DNA from: Bedellia somnulentella | Taxonomy: Eukaryota; Arthropoda; Insecta; Lepidoptera; Bedelliidae | Length of the DNA: 64,000 nucleotides | Direction of reading: 5' to 3' | Assembly: GCA_963576735.1 (NCBI GenBank) | Contig: OY755171.1 | Coordinates: 19,318,182-19,382,181 of the forward strand | In this document: piece after piece, positions 54,385 through 64,000 of the stretch | Numbering within the stretch: position 1 is the stretch's first letter | Layout of the letters: every line of letters begins with the position of its first letter | Translations under genes and position numbers: made by a program | Notes under the pieces: model-generated | Seen by the model: only the letters and a program-made list of their open reading frames with translations | Database searches by the model: none | What the model was told of the DNA's origin: nothing

Positions 54385-54775
54385 ATAATTAGAATATCAC
54401 AAACCCGTTTCTTCCCGTGTGTCGTAAGAACGACATCACCAAGATTCCTTTTACCATCTGTCCCTATCTAACTTCGAAAAATACATACATACATACATAT
54501 ACTCACGGCTATAAATTCCCTAAAGCGGTAGCCAGAGCTAAGGAAGCAGAAATTCCTCAGCCACTTTTGGAAGTTGCGTGGGGAAAATATGGTAAAATAA
54601 AGGTTGTTGGTGATGGGCCTCCAACAGCATCGCCCAAAAATCCCTTAAAAGCCCAAATACCGTTAGTCGCCTCTTACGTACACCCACCGGAAGAAATGGG
54701 GTAGTGCTATTCTATGCCGACACTACACAGCTTCTTCAACTTCGAAAAATGACTGAGAATTTGATAGTTTATTAT
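54385..54775. repeat. Nested family A insertions: young copy (54483-54737, -) inside an old one (+)
   Basis: The old plus-strand copy (CACAAACCCGTTTCTTCCCG ... CTAACTTCGAAAAAT) is cut after AACTTCGAAAAAT and resumes after the insert with GACTGAGAATTTG. The 13-bp duplication AACTTCGAAAAAT (54470-54482 and 54738-54750) proves the insertion order. Confidence 0.88.
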
Positions 54776-56548
54776 TTATATATACAATTTTTTGGAAGAT
54801 ATAGCTACGATTATATGCTTCATATATATGACGATGTATGTATGCATTCCAATCGTACTTGAAATAGCATGTACACAACTGAGGACAATTCAGTTTCCGT
54901 GATAAAACGGTATTTATCAGTACACAGCATTGGATTGTAATCCAATGATAAAAGAGAGCACGAAATTTTCTAGAAGTGCATCTGATGGTATCTGGTTCGC
55001 GCATGCGCTAATGACTCATAATAAATATACTGACAACAACATACAATGCTGGAAAATTACGTCACACACGTGATGGTTTACAATGTTGTTGGGATCGTAG
55101 CATATTATGTGTATATGTAGTTCCAAGTGATATATAGTAATGGCCATACCCTAGAGATATTTCGGGAAGGCAGGATTTCAAATTGTAATCGTAAAATAAA
55201 GATCAAAATAATGTTAAGGAATAAACAGATCCCAAAAATGTAGGAAGCATGAGGCGTGTTTGATGTGTGACCAGGATAATCCATAGATGTTTTCAAATGT
55301 TCAAAGGATACATAGAAATCGAAAGTCACAACCTACCCTGACGGATACTAATGTCATGAGAATATGTGTGTTGTGAATCCATTTTACTTACGACAATTAA
55401 AGTTTATGACGTTTGGTATTCATAAATCTGAACTAAGTCGGTGAGGTCAGAGAAATCTTCAGTAGTAAACTCGGAATGACTCCCGCACTTACCGACCGAC
55501 CAAAGTGCACTCAGCAACAGCACCTTAGTTCACTTACCTGAAAACAAGTGAGGTAATTAAAAAAAGAAATCAAGTGTTTTACTCGCGGGAAATCAACATA
55601 AAGTCGCTTATCGCATATTATCGCTTCCTGTGAACCAAAAACTCGCTCCAATATTATTTGCCAAACAATTTTGCACCGACTCGTTTCGCTCACGCGATTA
55701 TGTAAAGCGAAAAAGTAGTAATTACTACTTATTTACTTCTGCCAGTCGTTTTCGCCGCTTTTATGAGAGTTGACTTAAGTGTAATGTATGGTAATTGATT
55801 TCCTGGGTAGATAGAGGTGTCATAGTATTTTTGTACCATGACATTAGTAGAAAAAACAATGCGATAAAAAACGTCCATTCACCCTATTTCTGAACCTACC
55901 AAACAAATCTGACTCTTTCAAGAAAATTTAAGTATTATGATTTATATTTTCACTTCTTTATTCATTTTAGTCTGTGAATAAATCTCTCACGTTTACGCTT
56001 GTAATTTTATTCTGATACCTATTTGAATATGTGTCAACCCTTTTCCAAGAATATATATCTTCATATCTAGTCTGTATTTCTGCCTACCCCGTCAGAGATG
56101 GGTTCACAAATGTTACACGGAAGCGGCGCAACACAGATCAAGGAGTTTCCTCCCCATCAAATTCTTCACTTTTACGACTGTCCCATTTCAGTACACATAG
56201 GCAGAGTTTACGATTTTCCGACACAACCGAACATATTTATGAAACATGTACAAGGAAACAATACCGAGGTGAATACTCCAGTTATTGTCGACCAGAATAA
56301 CTATTGACATAACGTCAGTGCATGTCCATTATATTACGTTACGTGGGAGTCACTTTTTATGACGGAATTCAGCGGAAATTTTAGTCAAGATTAATGATTC
56401 CTTTCACGAAAAACGTTGCAACCGATTTAATAAAACTAATCATGATGATATCGATTGTTGCTACCTACCCTTTGACAAACATTTCAGACATACAGAAAAC
56501 ATTTATAACTACACACTGTATATTATATCCATACTTTTATAACACCGT
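54776..56548. other. Gene-poor stretch with a candidate ratchet point; no gene called
   Basis: A scrap TTTCTGCCTACCCCGTCAGA near 56078 resembles the retroposon tail. Frames over 56031-56307 overlap each other and follow that scrap, so I do not call a gene. Confidence 0.3.
55528..55562 (-). promoter_or_regulatory. Candidate recursive splice site (ratchet point), minus strand
   Basis: On the minus strand CCTCACTTGTTTTCAG is directly abutted to GTAAGTGA (junction between 55538 and 55537). Both halves match splice consensus, the donor half perfectly. It lies 24.8 kb upstream of the similar site at 30748, on the strand of the CrebA-like gene. Confidence 0.35.
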
Positions 56549-56752
56549 GATATCTCATTGGGGAGCACCCAGCCTCTTATGTACTTAGTCACGTGGCAGT
56601 GTATTTGTACCATAACGGCATAAACTTGGCCCTTATCACGTGAGTGCACTGTCCAAGCAAACGTGCACTGTGAACGAGAGGTGACAATGTCACGTGATAT
56701 TCAGAAGTAATAGTACCGCTGCCACTACTTCGAGGATATTTAGCGTGTACGT
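56549..56752 (+). repeat. Family B SINE, internally deleted
   Basis: The head (CCGTGATATCTCATTGGGGA) jumps to TACTTAGTCACGTGGCAGTG. The body and the worn 3' end (CTGCCACTACTTCGAGGATA) follow. Confidence 0.7.
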
Positions 56753-57584
56753 TTGAATTTATACACGCCCATACCGATAATCGAACTCAAGACCTATAAA
56801 CTCGGAACTCACTCCACAACCATTCGACCGTGGATAACGGCATGGTTAGAATATAGAAAAAGTAAAAGGAAAACGAACAATAGAGGACAAAATCAGTTAA
56901 TTAACAAGACAGGATGCGGGCTGAGGACATCTGCTCTTTTAATTGTATTTCACAAATTATAAATGTCCAATGACCTGACCATTCAAAAGGACTACTTTGA
57001 CTTATTTTACAAAAAATGGCCGATGAATGAGCTTTTGTAAGCTTCGATGATGGTACGTAGAGATAAGTCAAAATATTTCAGTTTCTTTGAATTTAGATTT
57101 GAGTTTTTGCGGGATATACAGCTTTAATTAGTAACACCCGACATGTACTGCGATGCCGCGAAGAATATTTGCATTTGCTGAGTTTAGAATTATTTTTAAA
57201 CTGTTAAATAGCAGAAGTCTGCTTTAATTTTAATACAAAATTATCGACATGTCCAAATTGGCATGCATTATCGACTAATATAATTCGAGATCACCAAATC
57301 TATGCCTACCAACCTATGCCGGAATATAATTTTATCTAAAAGTAACTTCAGCATTTAATCACAAATAAAATAGTTATATGACTTTTTAACAGTAATGCAA
57401 GTGATAAAATGTGGGTGGTATAAGATTTTCCTAAAACCAATAGAGGTGAGTACTTCAGACACCATGTAAGAGGACGCTGTTTCAGCGCCACCTTAGCGCC
57501 ACTGTTTAGTGTTCAATAAACCTGGTTTTATGTTGTAAAAACGAACATACATAAAATATTCATACATTTCTAATGTAATGTTGT
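56753..57584. other. Gene-poor stretch, nothing recognised
   Basis: No coding-like frame supported and no repeats recurring in the window. Confidence 0.35.
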
Positions 57585-57720
57585 ATTCGAACCCGAGGTC
57601 GCGGGATTTGAACCCGCGACCTCGGGTTCGAATCCCGCCTGTGTCGAAATTTTTCTTTCCTTTATTTATTCTTTATTTATTAGTAATAATCCCCACATGA
57701 GGTTTTCATGAACAAAAACA
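57585..57720 (+). repeat. tRNA-derived element with a 21-bp palindrome
   Basis: 57585-57605 and 57613-57633 are exact reverse complements (ATTCGAACCCGAGGTCGCGG + G) around a 7-base loop. It is followed by CCTGTGTCGAAATTTTTCTT as at 31485. The palindrome is a duplicated, inverted T-arm/box-B region. Further on, CCCCACATGAGG matches the element at 31281. Confidence 0.6.
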
Positions 57721-58650
57721 TTCAAATCATGAGCTTCATTTAAATTTAAATTCACATTACCCAAAGTCCGCCCATTACTTGTTTGATAACCCTTCAGGTG
57801 CCATGGGCCTTTTAAGCGGGCATCAACCCATTAGCAGAGCACTACTTTGTGGATAAGAAAATGAGCTAATGACAACTACGTATTTCTTTTATTTCACCCA
57901 AATATATTTTTATATAAATATCTTATCTTAATCTTGAACTAATGTTAAAGTATTTCATAATTTAATCTTGATAAGGATAACTCCATATCTCACGTACAAG
58001 GAAATGTTATCAATTCTTAACCGTCTTTAATCATTTCTCTATAAAACAAATAACGTTTTGTTTATATTTCCAACTTGAACGTCATCTATATATTAATATT
58101 CATGTTTTCAATTTATATTATAATATTAGTACTAGCAAACACACAGCTAATGGTATTGTTTGAAAATATTGGCAATTAACGTGTGGTTGGGGCGAGTCCT
58201 CCAAAAACATCGTCTGTTAAGAAACAAATAGATTTTGCTACGGTATATGAAGTAAGTAGATTCGCGTGATGCTCATCAGTGCGATACCTTATTGAAATGC
58301 TAATATTATGAGCATGAGTTAGAAAAAATGTAGAAGAGAAGGAAATACGTTTGCATTATGTTGGCATGGCACCGGTCTTGTAGGTTTTAATCGTTTCGTC
58401 TAACAGCCTCTTTTCGATACTGGTTTATTATTAGCCAGACATAAGATCAGGACTTCATTTCCATGTATAGTTATAGGATAAAACTTGATAAGACCTGGAT
58501 CTAAAAAACTGTAAAGCTCAAAGCGTTGTCCGTTCCATAATCATATGGCGATTAGTTTTTTTTTATTGTAATTCGAAACAAAATGAGATATTTTAAAAAC
58601 TATAATATTATAATCGGTGCGAATATAGATTATTTATGGAATATTTTATA
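57721..58650. other. Gene-poor stretch, nothing recognised
   Basis: AT-rich, with no coding-like frame. Confidence 0.35.
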
Positions 58651-58922
58651 CTAGCTGACCCGACAGACTTCGTACTGTCAAATTTGCTTATGAAAAAGCT
58701 TAAGGCGTTTTTTTAATTAATTTAATAAAACCTTAAAAATTGTAGCCTATGTGTTATCTGATGTAAAAGCTATAGCCTATGTGTTATTCTGATGTATTAG
58801 CTATATTGTGGTAAAGTTTCATTCAAATCCATTCAATAGTTTTTACGTGAAAGAGTAACAAAGATCCATACATCCATACATCCATACTTACAAACTTTCG
58901 CCTTTATAATATTAATAGGATT
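58651..58922 (+). repeat. LINE 3'-end fragment, RTE-like lepidopteran type
   Basis: TACTAGCTGACCCGACAGAC at the start and TATAATATTAATAGGAT at the end match the copy at 40488. Inside, TAGCCTATGTGTTAT is repeated with about 30-bp spacing, a small tandem duplication. CATCCATACATCCATACTTA precedes the end. Confidence 0.65.
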
Positions 58923-59358
58923 ATCTAATGTAGAACTGACTAAACTTGGATTGTACTAAGAAGGTAGATGTTAGTTATCAAATTCCTTCTTTTTCCTGGC
59001 TTAATTAGTTTTAAGTTCAATGAAAAGTCCACATTTACAACTGCTCAAATTTAATAGTAACTTTCAAGTTCTGCTATGCGAAGACAATCTACAAAAATGC
59101 TGAAATTTAATGCAACTTTCAACACATCTTTTATTATTCCTACTGTAATGATAAAATAAATAAAGCGACGAAAAAAGATTCTACAGAATACGACAGGCAA
59201 TGATAATTGGAGCGTTGAGAAAAGTAAAACCACTTTTGCCAAGACGAATCGCCGATGTCACTGAACTATGTCGCAAGCAATAAAACTGGATTATGTTCGA
59301 TTCTTTACTGCTTTTATTTTTTTTTATCTAATACATTTTGCTCCTAAGTTCATATTAT
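58923..59358. other. Gene-poor stretch, nothing recognised
   Basis: Short open frames only, with no recognised family. Confidence 0.35.
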
Positions 59359-59871
59359 ACATACATACATATACTCATGGTCATAAATCCCAAAAAGGGG
59401 TAGCCAGAGCTTCAGAGCTAGAAACTCCCGAGCCACATTTGGAAGTAGATAGGGGTGAAGATGGTAGAAATTATGTACATACATACATACATATACTCAC
59501 GGCTGTAAATCCCTAGAAGGGGTAGCCAGAGCTAAGGATATAGAAATTCCTCAGTCACTTTTGGAAATGTGAGTGGGGAAAAGATGGTAAAAGTAAAGGT
59601 TGTTGGTGATGGGTCTCCAACCGCATCGCCCAAAAATCCCTTAAAAGCCCCAATACCGTTAGTCGCCTCTTACGTACACCCACCGGAAGACCCACCCAAT
59701 GGGGTAGTACTATTCTAAGCCGACACTACACAGAAATTATGTATCGTTAGTGATGGTTGTCCAACCATCCGCATCGCCCAAAAACCATTTAAAAAAGCTT
59801 CATACCCTTAGTCGCCTCTAACGACACCCGTGGATAGAAAGGGGTAGTGACATTCTAAGTTGGCAATACAC
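59359..59871 (-). repeat. Nested family A insertions, both minus strand (inner copy 59478-59731)
   Basis: The outer copy (59359-59477 and 59744-59871) is split by the inner one. AGAAATTATGTA lies at 59466-59477 and 59732-59743. The outer is the TCGCTACCCC-like sub-type and the inner is the TAGCACTACCCC sub-type, so the latter was active later here. Confidence 0.9.
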
Positions 59872-60634
59872 GGTAATATTATAGTAGTTATTAAAATTCC
59901 TTGTCTTTTGATGGAGTATATGTGAACATCAGAATATAACGTAATTTCATCATAATATTTGCCTTAGTAGTTCCATATCACTTATATACTCATATTTACC
60001 CCTGGATTAGCTTTCGGGACAAAAAGCGTAGAAATCTTCCAAATTCATATGGGAATAATTAGGAAAAAGAGGAAAAGAGATGCGGTAATGGGTCCTCAAA
60101 CGCAAAGACCGAAAATAACTGTATAGTCTCATTAGAACCTTTAACGACATCATGAAAAGAGAGGAAGCCATTGTTATTCGTAAGTCCCAGACTCCAGACT
60201 AGGCATTGTTTGGAAACAGGAAGCCTTACTTGCGAGCAACTTTACTTTCTATAGGCTGTTTTCACGTGTAATTTGAACGCAGCCAACTTACACCGAAATT
60301 ACGAATATTTATTTTACTTATTTGACTGTAACAAAACTGCATTTTCAATATCTTTCACTTAGATATATTTTATCTTATTCATTCGTTTGTATTGTTAATT
60401 ATTTCAAGAATTACTGAATATGTAAGCGATGTAAATGCGTTACAGTAAATAAACTATTTACTGAATTTAATATATTAGGTAATTTATAAAATGTGTACTT
60501 GTAGTGTTATCTTTATTCAATAAGTTTAAATTGGGAGGCGCACAAAGATGACTATACAATTGGTAAAAAGCTAGTCTTTCAGCATGAAACACCGAAATCT
60601 CAATTCTATTTATCGGTACTAATGGGTGGATTTA
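59872..60634. other. Stretch with one worn family A scrap (about 60035-60178, -)
   Basis: GAGATGCGGTAATGGGTCCT and TTAACGACATCATGAAAAGA keep the outline of the family. The rest is unrecognised. Confidence 0.35.
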
Positions 60635-61092
60635 AAGTGCTAACAGACGATCGAACATGTACGGCGCGTACCAGTGTTCGTGGTACGGGCCGTACCTAAA
60701 AACGAACGTGTGTAGCGTGCTTCGAACCAGCCCGTACCAAAATTATGTGCAGCGAACCACGCTACACACGTTCGTTTTTGGTACGGCCCGTACCACGAAC
60801 ACTGGTGCGCGCCGTACATGTTCGATCGTCTGTTAGCACTTTTAAAGTGCTAATAGACGATCGAACATGTACGGCGCGTACCAGTGTTCGTGGTACGGGC
60901 CGTACCAAAAACGAACGTGTGTAGCGTGGTTCGCCGCACATAATTATTATTAATATTGGTGCGCGCTGGTTCGAAGCGCTTGCGGTGCACTGTGCGATGG
61001 TGCGCGCCGTACATGTTCGATCGTCTGTAGGCTAGAGCGCACCGCACAGTTCGTGGTGCGCGCCGTACATGTTCGATCGTCTATTAGCACTT
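60635..61092. mobile_element. Tandem pair of GC-rich fold-back MITEs sharing TTA junctions
   Basis: Unit 1 (60635-60841) is a nearly complete palindrome with arms of about 90 bp starting AAGTGCTAACAGACGATCGA. Unit 2 (60845-61092) has the same left arm and a diverged, longer right arm. TTA occurs at 60632-60634, 60842-60844 and 61093-61095, i.e. outside each end and between the units, as a 3-bp target duplication would. The GC content is far above that of the neighbourhood. There is no coding frame of its own. TTA duplication suggests the PIF/Harbinger group; this is inference. Confidence 0.8.
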
Positions 61093-61095
61093 TTA

Positions 61096-61934
61096 GTGAG
61101 CCTTTCTTCAGTAAGCTCTTGGCTAACGGTGCATTACGTGTTGCTGTAACTAAATGCTGACTTGTTATTCGTTTTAGCTACAATTGAATGTTTGGAACTT
61201 TTGCGTAAGCATTTTTGCCAAAGCATTTGTTACATCAACAAATTGACGTTCAACCTATGTTTGCATATTATTATTTCAACGACAGTTGCAATAATAACGT
61301 TGAATTAGTTATAAAGAAAATCCTAAATCGGTAAACAATATTTTTGCTAAAATATGCAAAAACATAGATATTTATATTTGTTATTTGGTTGTCTGTATAG
61401 GGTGTAAGTAGCATACTGGGTTAGTTATTGAAATTCATTTTGTTCTGATAACATTGTTGTGAGTTGTTGAAATGGAAGGTTGATGTTCCTTTGAAATATA
61501 ACCTTTTAATTTTACAGACTTCAGCTGCTTTTAGAATTTGGTAGTAATTTCTAAAGATAAGGATTCATAAACGCTTCTGTAACAAACTAAACTACTAAAC
61601 TTAAAATAACTTTGAAGTTCACACTTACATTTCATAAATAAATTATTCTCTTTTTGCTAACCCTCCAACAATACATCTACTCTAACAAAAATCAGCGTTG
61701 GCTAGTTCGTTATTGTTATTACCGACGAAATGATGACTGTAACATGAATTTCATGATAATAGATGACGTACAACTCACATAATTGGAAACTGTTAAATGT
61801 CTGTAAACTTTCACTGAGCCGCGCGCCTGTTTCTAGTTGGCTCAGTCTCGCTATTATGTTCACGTTTTGAGTAATATGGACTGCTAAGTAAGTTCGAAAG
61901 CTTTGTAACAAAAACTCAAATAATTATTGAAATA
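61096..61934. other. Gene-poor stretch, nothing recognised
   Basis: AT-rich, with no coding-like frame. Confidence 0.35.
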
Positions 61935-62182
61935 TACATACATACAACATATACTCACGGCTATAAATCCCTTAACGGGGTAGCCAGAGCTATGGAATAA
62001 GAAATTCTTTAGCCACTTTTGGAAGTTGAGTGGGGAAAAGATGGTAAAAATAAAGGTTTTTGATGATGGGTCTCCAACCGCATCGCCCAAAAATCCAATA
62101 AAAAGCCCCAATACCCTTAGTCGCCTCTTACGACACCCGTGGGTAGAAAGGGGTAGCGACATTCTAAGCCGGCACTACACGG
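61935..62182 (-). repeat. Family A retroposon, full length
   Basis: Complete, sub-type with the GGGTAGCGACATTCTAAGCC head on the plus strand. AATATA occurs near both ends but is too short to be sure of a duplication. Confidence 0.85.
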
Positions 62183-62207
62183 CATCCTTACGAATATAAT
62201 AATTTTC

Positions 62208-62380
62208 CGTGTAGTGTAGTTAAGTTAAGAATATTTCTTTCTACCCACGGGTGTCGTAAGAGGCGACTTAGGTTGTGGGGCTTTTGAAGTGGTTTTTGGG
62301 CGATGAGAATTTTTTGCTCTGAAGCTCTGGCTACCCCTTTAAGAATTTATGGCCGTAACTATATGTATGTGTATATGTAC
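62208..62380 (+). repeat. Family A retroposon, internally deleted, inverted relative to its neighbour
   Basis: The head CCGTGTAGTGTAG and GGGTGTCGTAAGAGGCGACT pass directly to TTTTTGGGCGATGAG and then the 3' end. With the copy at 61935 it forms a head-to-head inverted pair 25 bases apart. Confidence 0.75.
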
Positions 62381-63334
62381 ATATTTGTAAGCTCTCGTTA
62401 GCATGGCAATAAGATGTATAAATGTATGTATAAATGTTCTATGTTTGCATATATTTATTGTACGTATTTAGAATATTTCATATATGTAAATGTCATCTTT
62501 TTATGTATAAGGCTAAGAACATGTAGATTTGTACGTCAGTATGTTATTTTGTGTGTTTAGTTCTAAGTTAGTTTTTAAGTTTCATTTAGTTATAAGTATT
62601 GGTTAAACCTGAAAACCGGAGCTATCCGCTTTAAGTGGGTAGACCGAGCTCGTAACCATTTTGTCTTTTTTTTTTTTTAATTGTTATTTAATTAGTTTCT
62701 TCTTTTTTAACTTCTTTTTAACTGTATTATTGTATATATATTTTTGTTGTATGTGTAAAAAGACAAATAAAATCTTTTTATTTATTTATTTATTTTATGT
62801 ATATATTCTCAGGATGCATATTGGGTTTTTTATCATTAAAAAAGTGTATACAATTAAACAAATTAATGGTAAAGGTGCAGACACAAGCATCCTAATGATG
62901 AAAAGTAGATTTTAAGACTGGATAAAAAACAATTAAGTAATTGTATACAATAAAACTTTGAATTCATACCAATTTTGCCGATAAAGATAACATTATGTTG
63001 TGTAACTACAGCCTACAAAAAAATATGGAATGTAAATTACCCGCGTGCAAAAAAAAACGATATTAACTAATCTGTTTATAAGAGTGGATGATATCTTTAA
63101 ATAAGGCTACACCAATGCAACAATACAAATTACTTTTTATGATAAAAATAATATCTACCAAAGTTATAAACAGAACATGTAATTTGATAACTCATAATTA
63201 AAAGGGCTTAGTCTTCAATTTGGACATTAAAAAAACGTTTTAATTTAACAAAAAAAAAAAACTGTTTTTCAAATTAGTGAGGCAACAATGATCAAAGGTT
63301 TAATGTTGATGGGTTAAACCAAGTGACAAAATAA
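62381..63334. other. Retroposon-like 3' end, otherwise nothing recognised
   Basis: About 62540-62800 has the look of a non-LTR 3' UTR: GAAAACCGGAGCTATCCGCT, T-rich runs, GACAAATAAAATC and a (TTTA)n end. The remainder is AT-rich and featureless. Confidence 0.4.
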
Positions 63335-63593
63335 CATACATACATACATACATATACTCACGGCTATAAATTCCTAGAAGGGGTAGCCAGAGCTAAGGAA
63401 TTAAAAAATTCCTCAGCCACATTTGGAAAATTGAGTGGGGAAAGGATGGTAAAGTAAAGGTTGTTGGTGATGGGTCTCCAGCCGCATCGCCCGAAAATCC
63501 CTTAAAAGCCCCAATACCGTTAGTCGCCTCTTACGTACACCCATCGGTAGAAACGGGGTAGTGCTATTCTAAGCCGACACTACACGGCAAATA
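63335..63593 (-). repeat. Family A retroposon, full length, with TSD
   Basis: TGACAAAATAA lies at 63324-63334 and 63594-63604. It is near consensus and almost the same sub-type as 29785. Confidence 0.9.
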
Positions 63594-64000
63594 TGACAAA
63601 ATAAGTACTTCCAAAGTAGCAACATATTTTAATAGCTGCCGTATTCGTAAAAGTATTTAGTGTTACTATCTTATCCGTTCAGCTCGATATCACATGTCTT
63701 ATTTATTTACTAACACCTTTATCTCGTATTATGCTCATATCAAGTTGTCACATATTCTCATGAATCGAAAACCGACATAAATATGTAGGTAAACGGTCAC
63801 AAATTATTGTAATGTTGCTAAAACTAATGATAATTGGAAACAAAAGGAAATACTTATCTATTAAAACGTCACATATTTATGCTTTACCAAAAGATAAAAC
63901 TTTGATGTTATTTATTTCCAAAAAGCCATGTGAAATTCTCAATGAACGACTTTGAATACTTTGTTACTAAAACTTATACAACAGTATTAAAAGATCAATC

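Noticed and set aside
56031..56307. Two overlapping plus-strand frames
   Set aside because: They follow a retroposon-tail-like scrap, overlap in different frames, and neither resembles a known protein.
60850..61047. Arg/Thr-rich open frame on the minus strand
   Set aside because: It lies wholly inside the palindromic MITE pair; low-complexity translation of inverted GC-rich repeats.

Overview
This is a 64-kb piece of an AT-rich, repeat-laden insect nuclear genome, almost certainly a moth or butterfly (Lepidoptera). The reasons are the lepidopteran-type odorant receptor, a CrebA-like transcription factor split by long introns, a mariner element, and dense families of short retroposons with tetranucleotide tails. 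There are no operons or ribosomal genes. Only two host genes are supported. || Minus-strand gene: two internal exons (9988-10192, then 1058-1245) join in frame across an 8.7-kb intron. They encode part of a CrebA / CREB3-like bZIP factor. The bZIP and membrane segments would lie off the left edge; the N-terminal exon was not found. Two juxtaposed acceptor-donor sequences on the minus strand (about 30.75 kb and 55.54 kb) resemble recursive-splicing ratchet points. They raise the possibility that the upstream intron runs across most of the window. || Plus-strand gene: a complete six-exon odorant receptor (41791-49937, 391 aa) with a TATA box, an initiator and a poly(A) signal. Its exon 4 was duplicated in tandem. 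The upstream copy (from 46145) is decayed and carries a truncated retroposon at its 3' end. If the CrebA transcript really starts beyond 55 kb, this receptor is nested antisense in its intron. || Mobile DNA fills most of the rest. There is one intact mariner (about 22031-23327) with a 350-aa DD34D transposase. Family A is a SINE-like element of about 245 bp with more than 40 full, truncated or decayed copies, many with clear target-site duplications. Family B is a tRNA-derived SINE of about 365 bp with about ten copies. There are also fragments of a LINE, fold-back and TTA-flanked MITEs, a 130-bp MITE with GGGCAAGCACGAGC ends, and other retroposon 3' ends. The 3' tails of family A, family B and the LINE are clearly related, which suggests that both SINEs use the same LINE machinery. 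|| The left third (1-10 kb) holds the CrebA exons plus repeats. 10-40 kb is gene-poor sequence with the mariner, several GC-rich islands bearing CRE motifs, and two unrecognised coding-like fragments. 41-50 kb is the receptor gene. 50-64 kb is repeats, including nested insertions and a tandem pair of GC-rich palindromic MITEs. All boundaries come from reading by eye; gene names rest on remembered family resemblance, not on a search.
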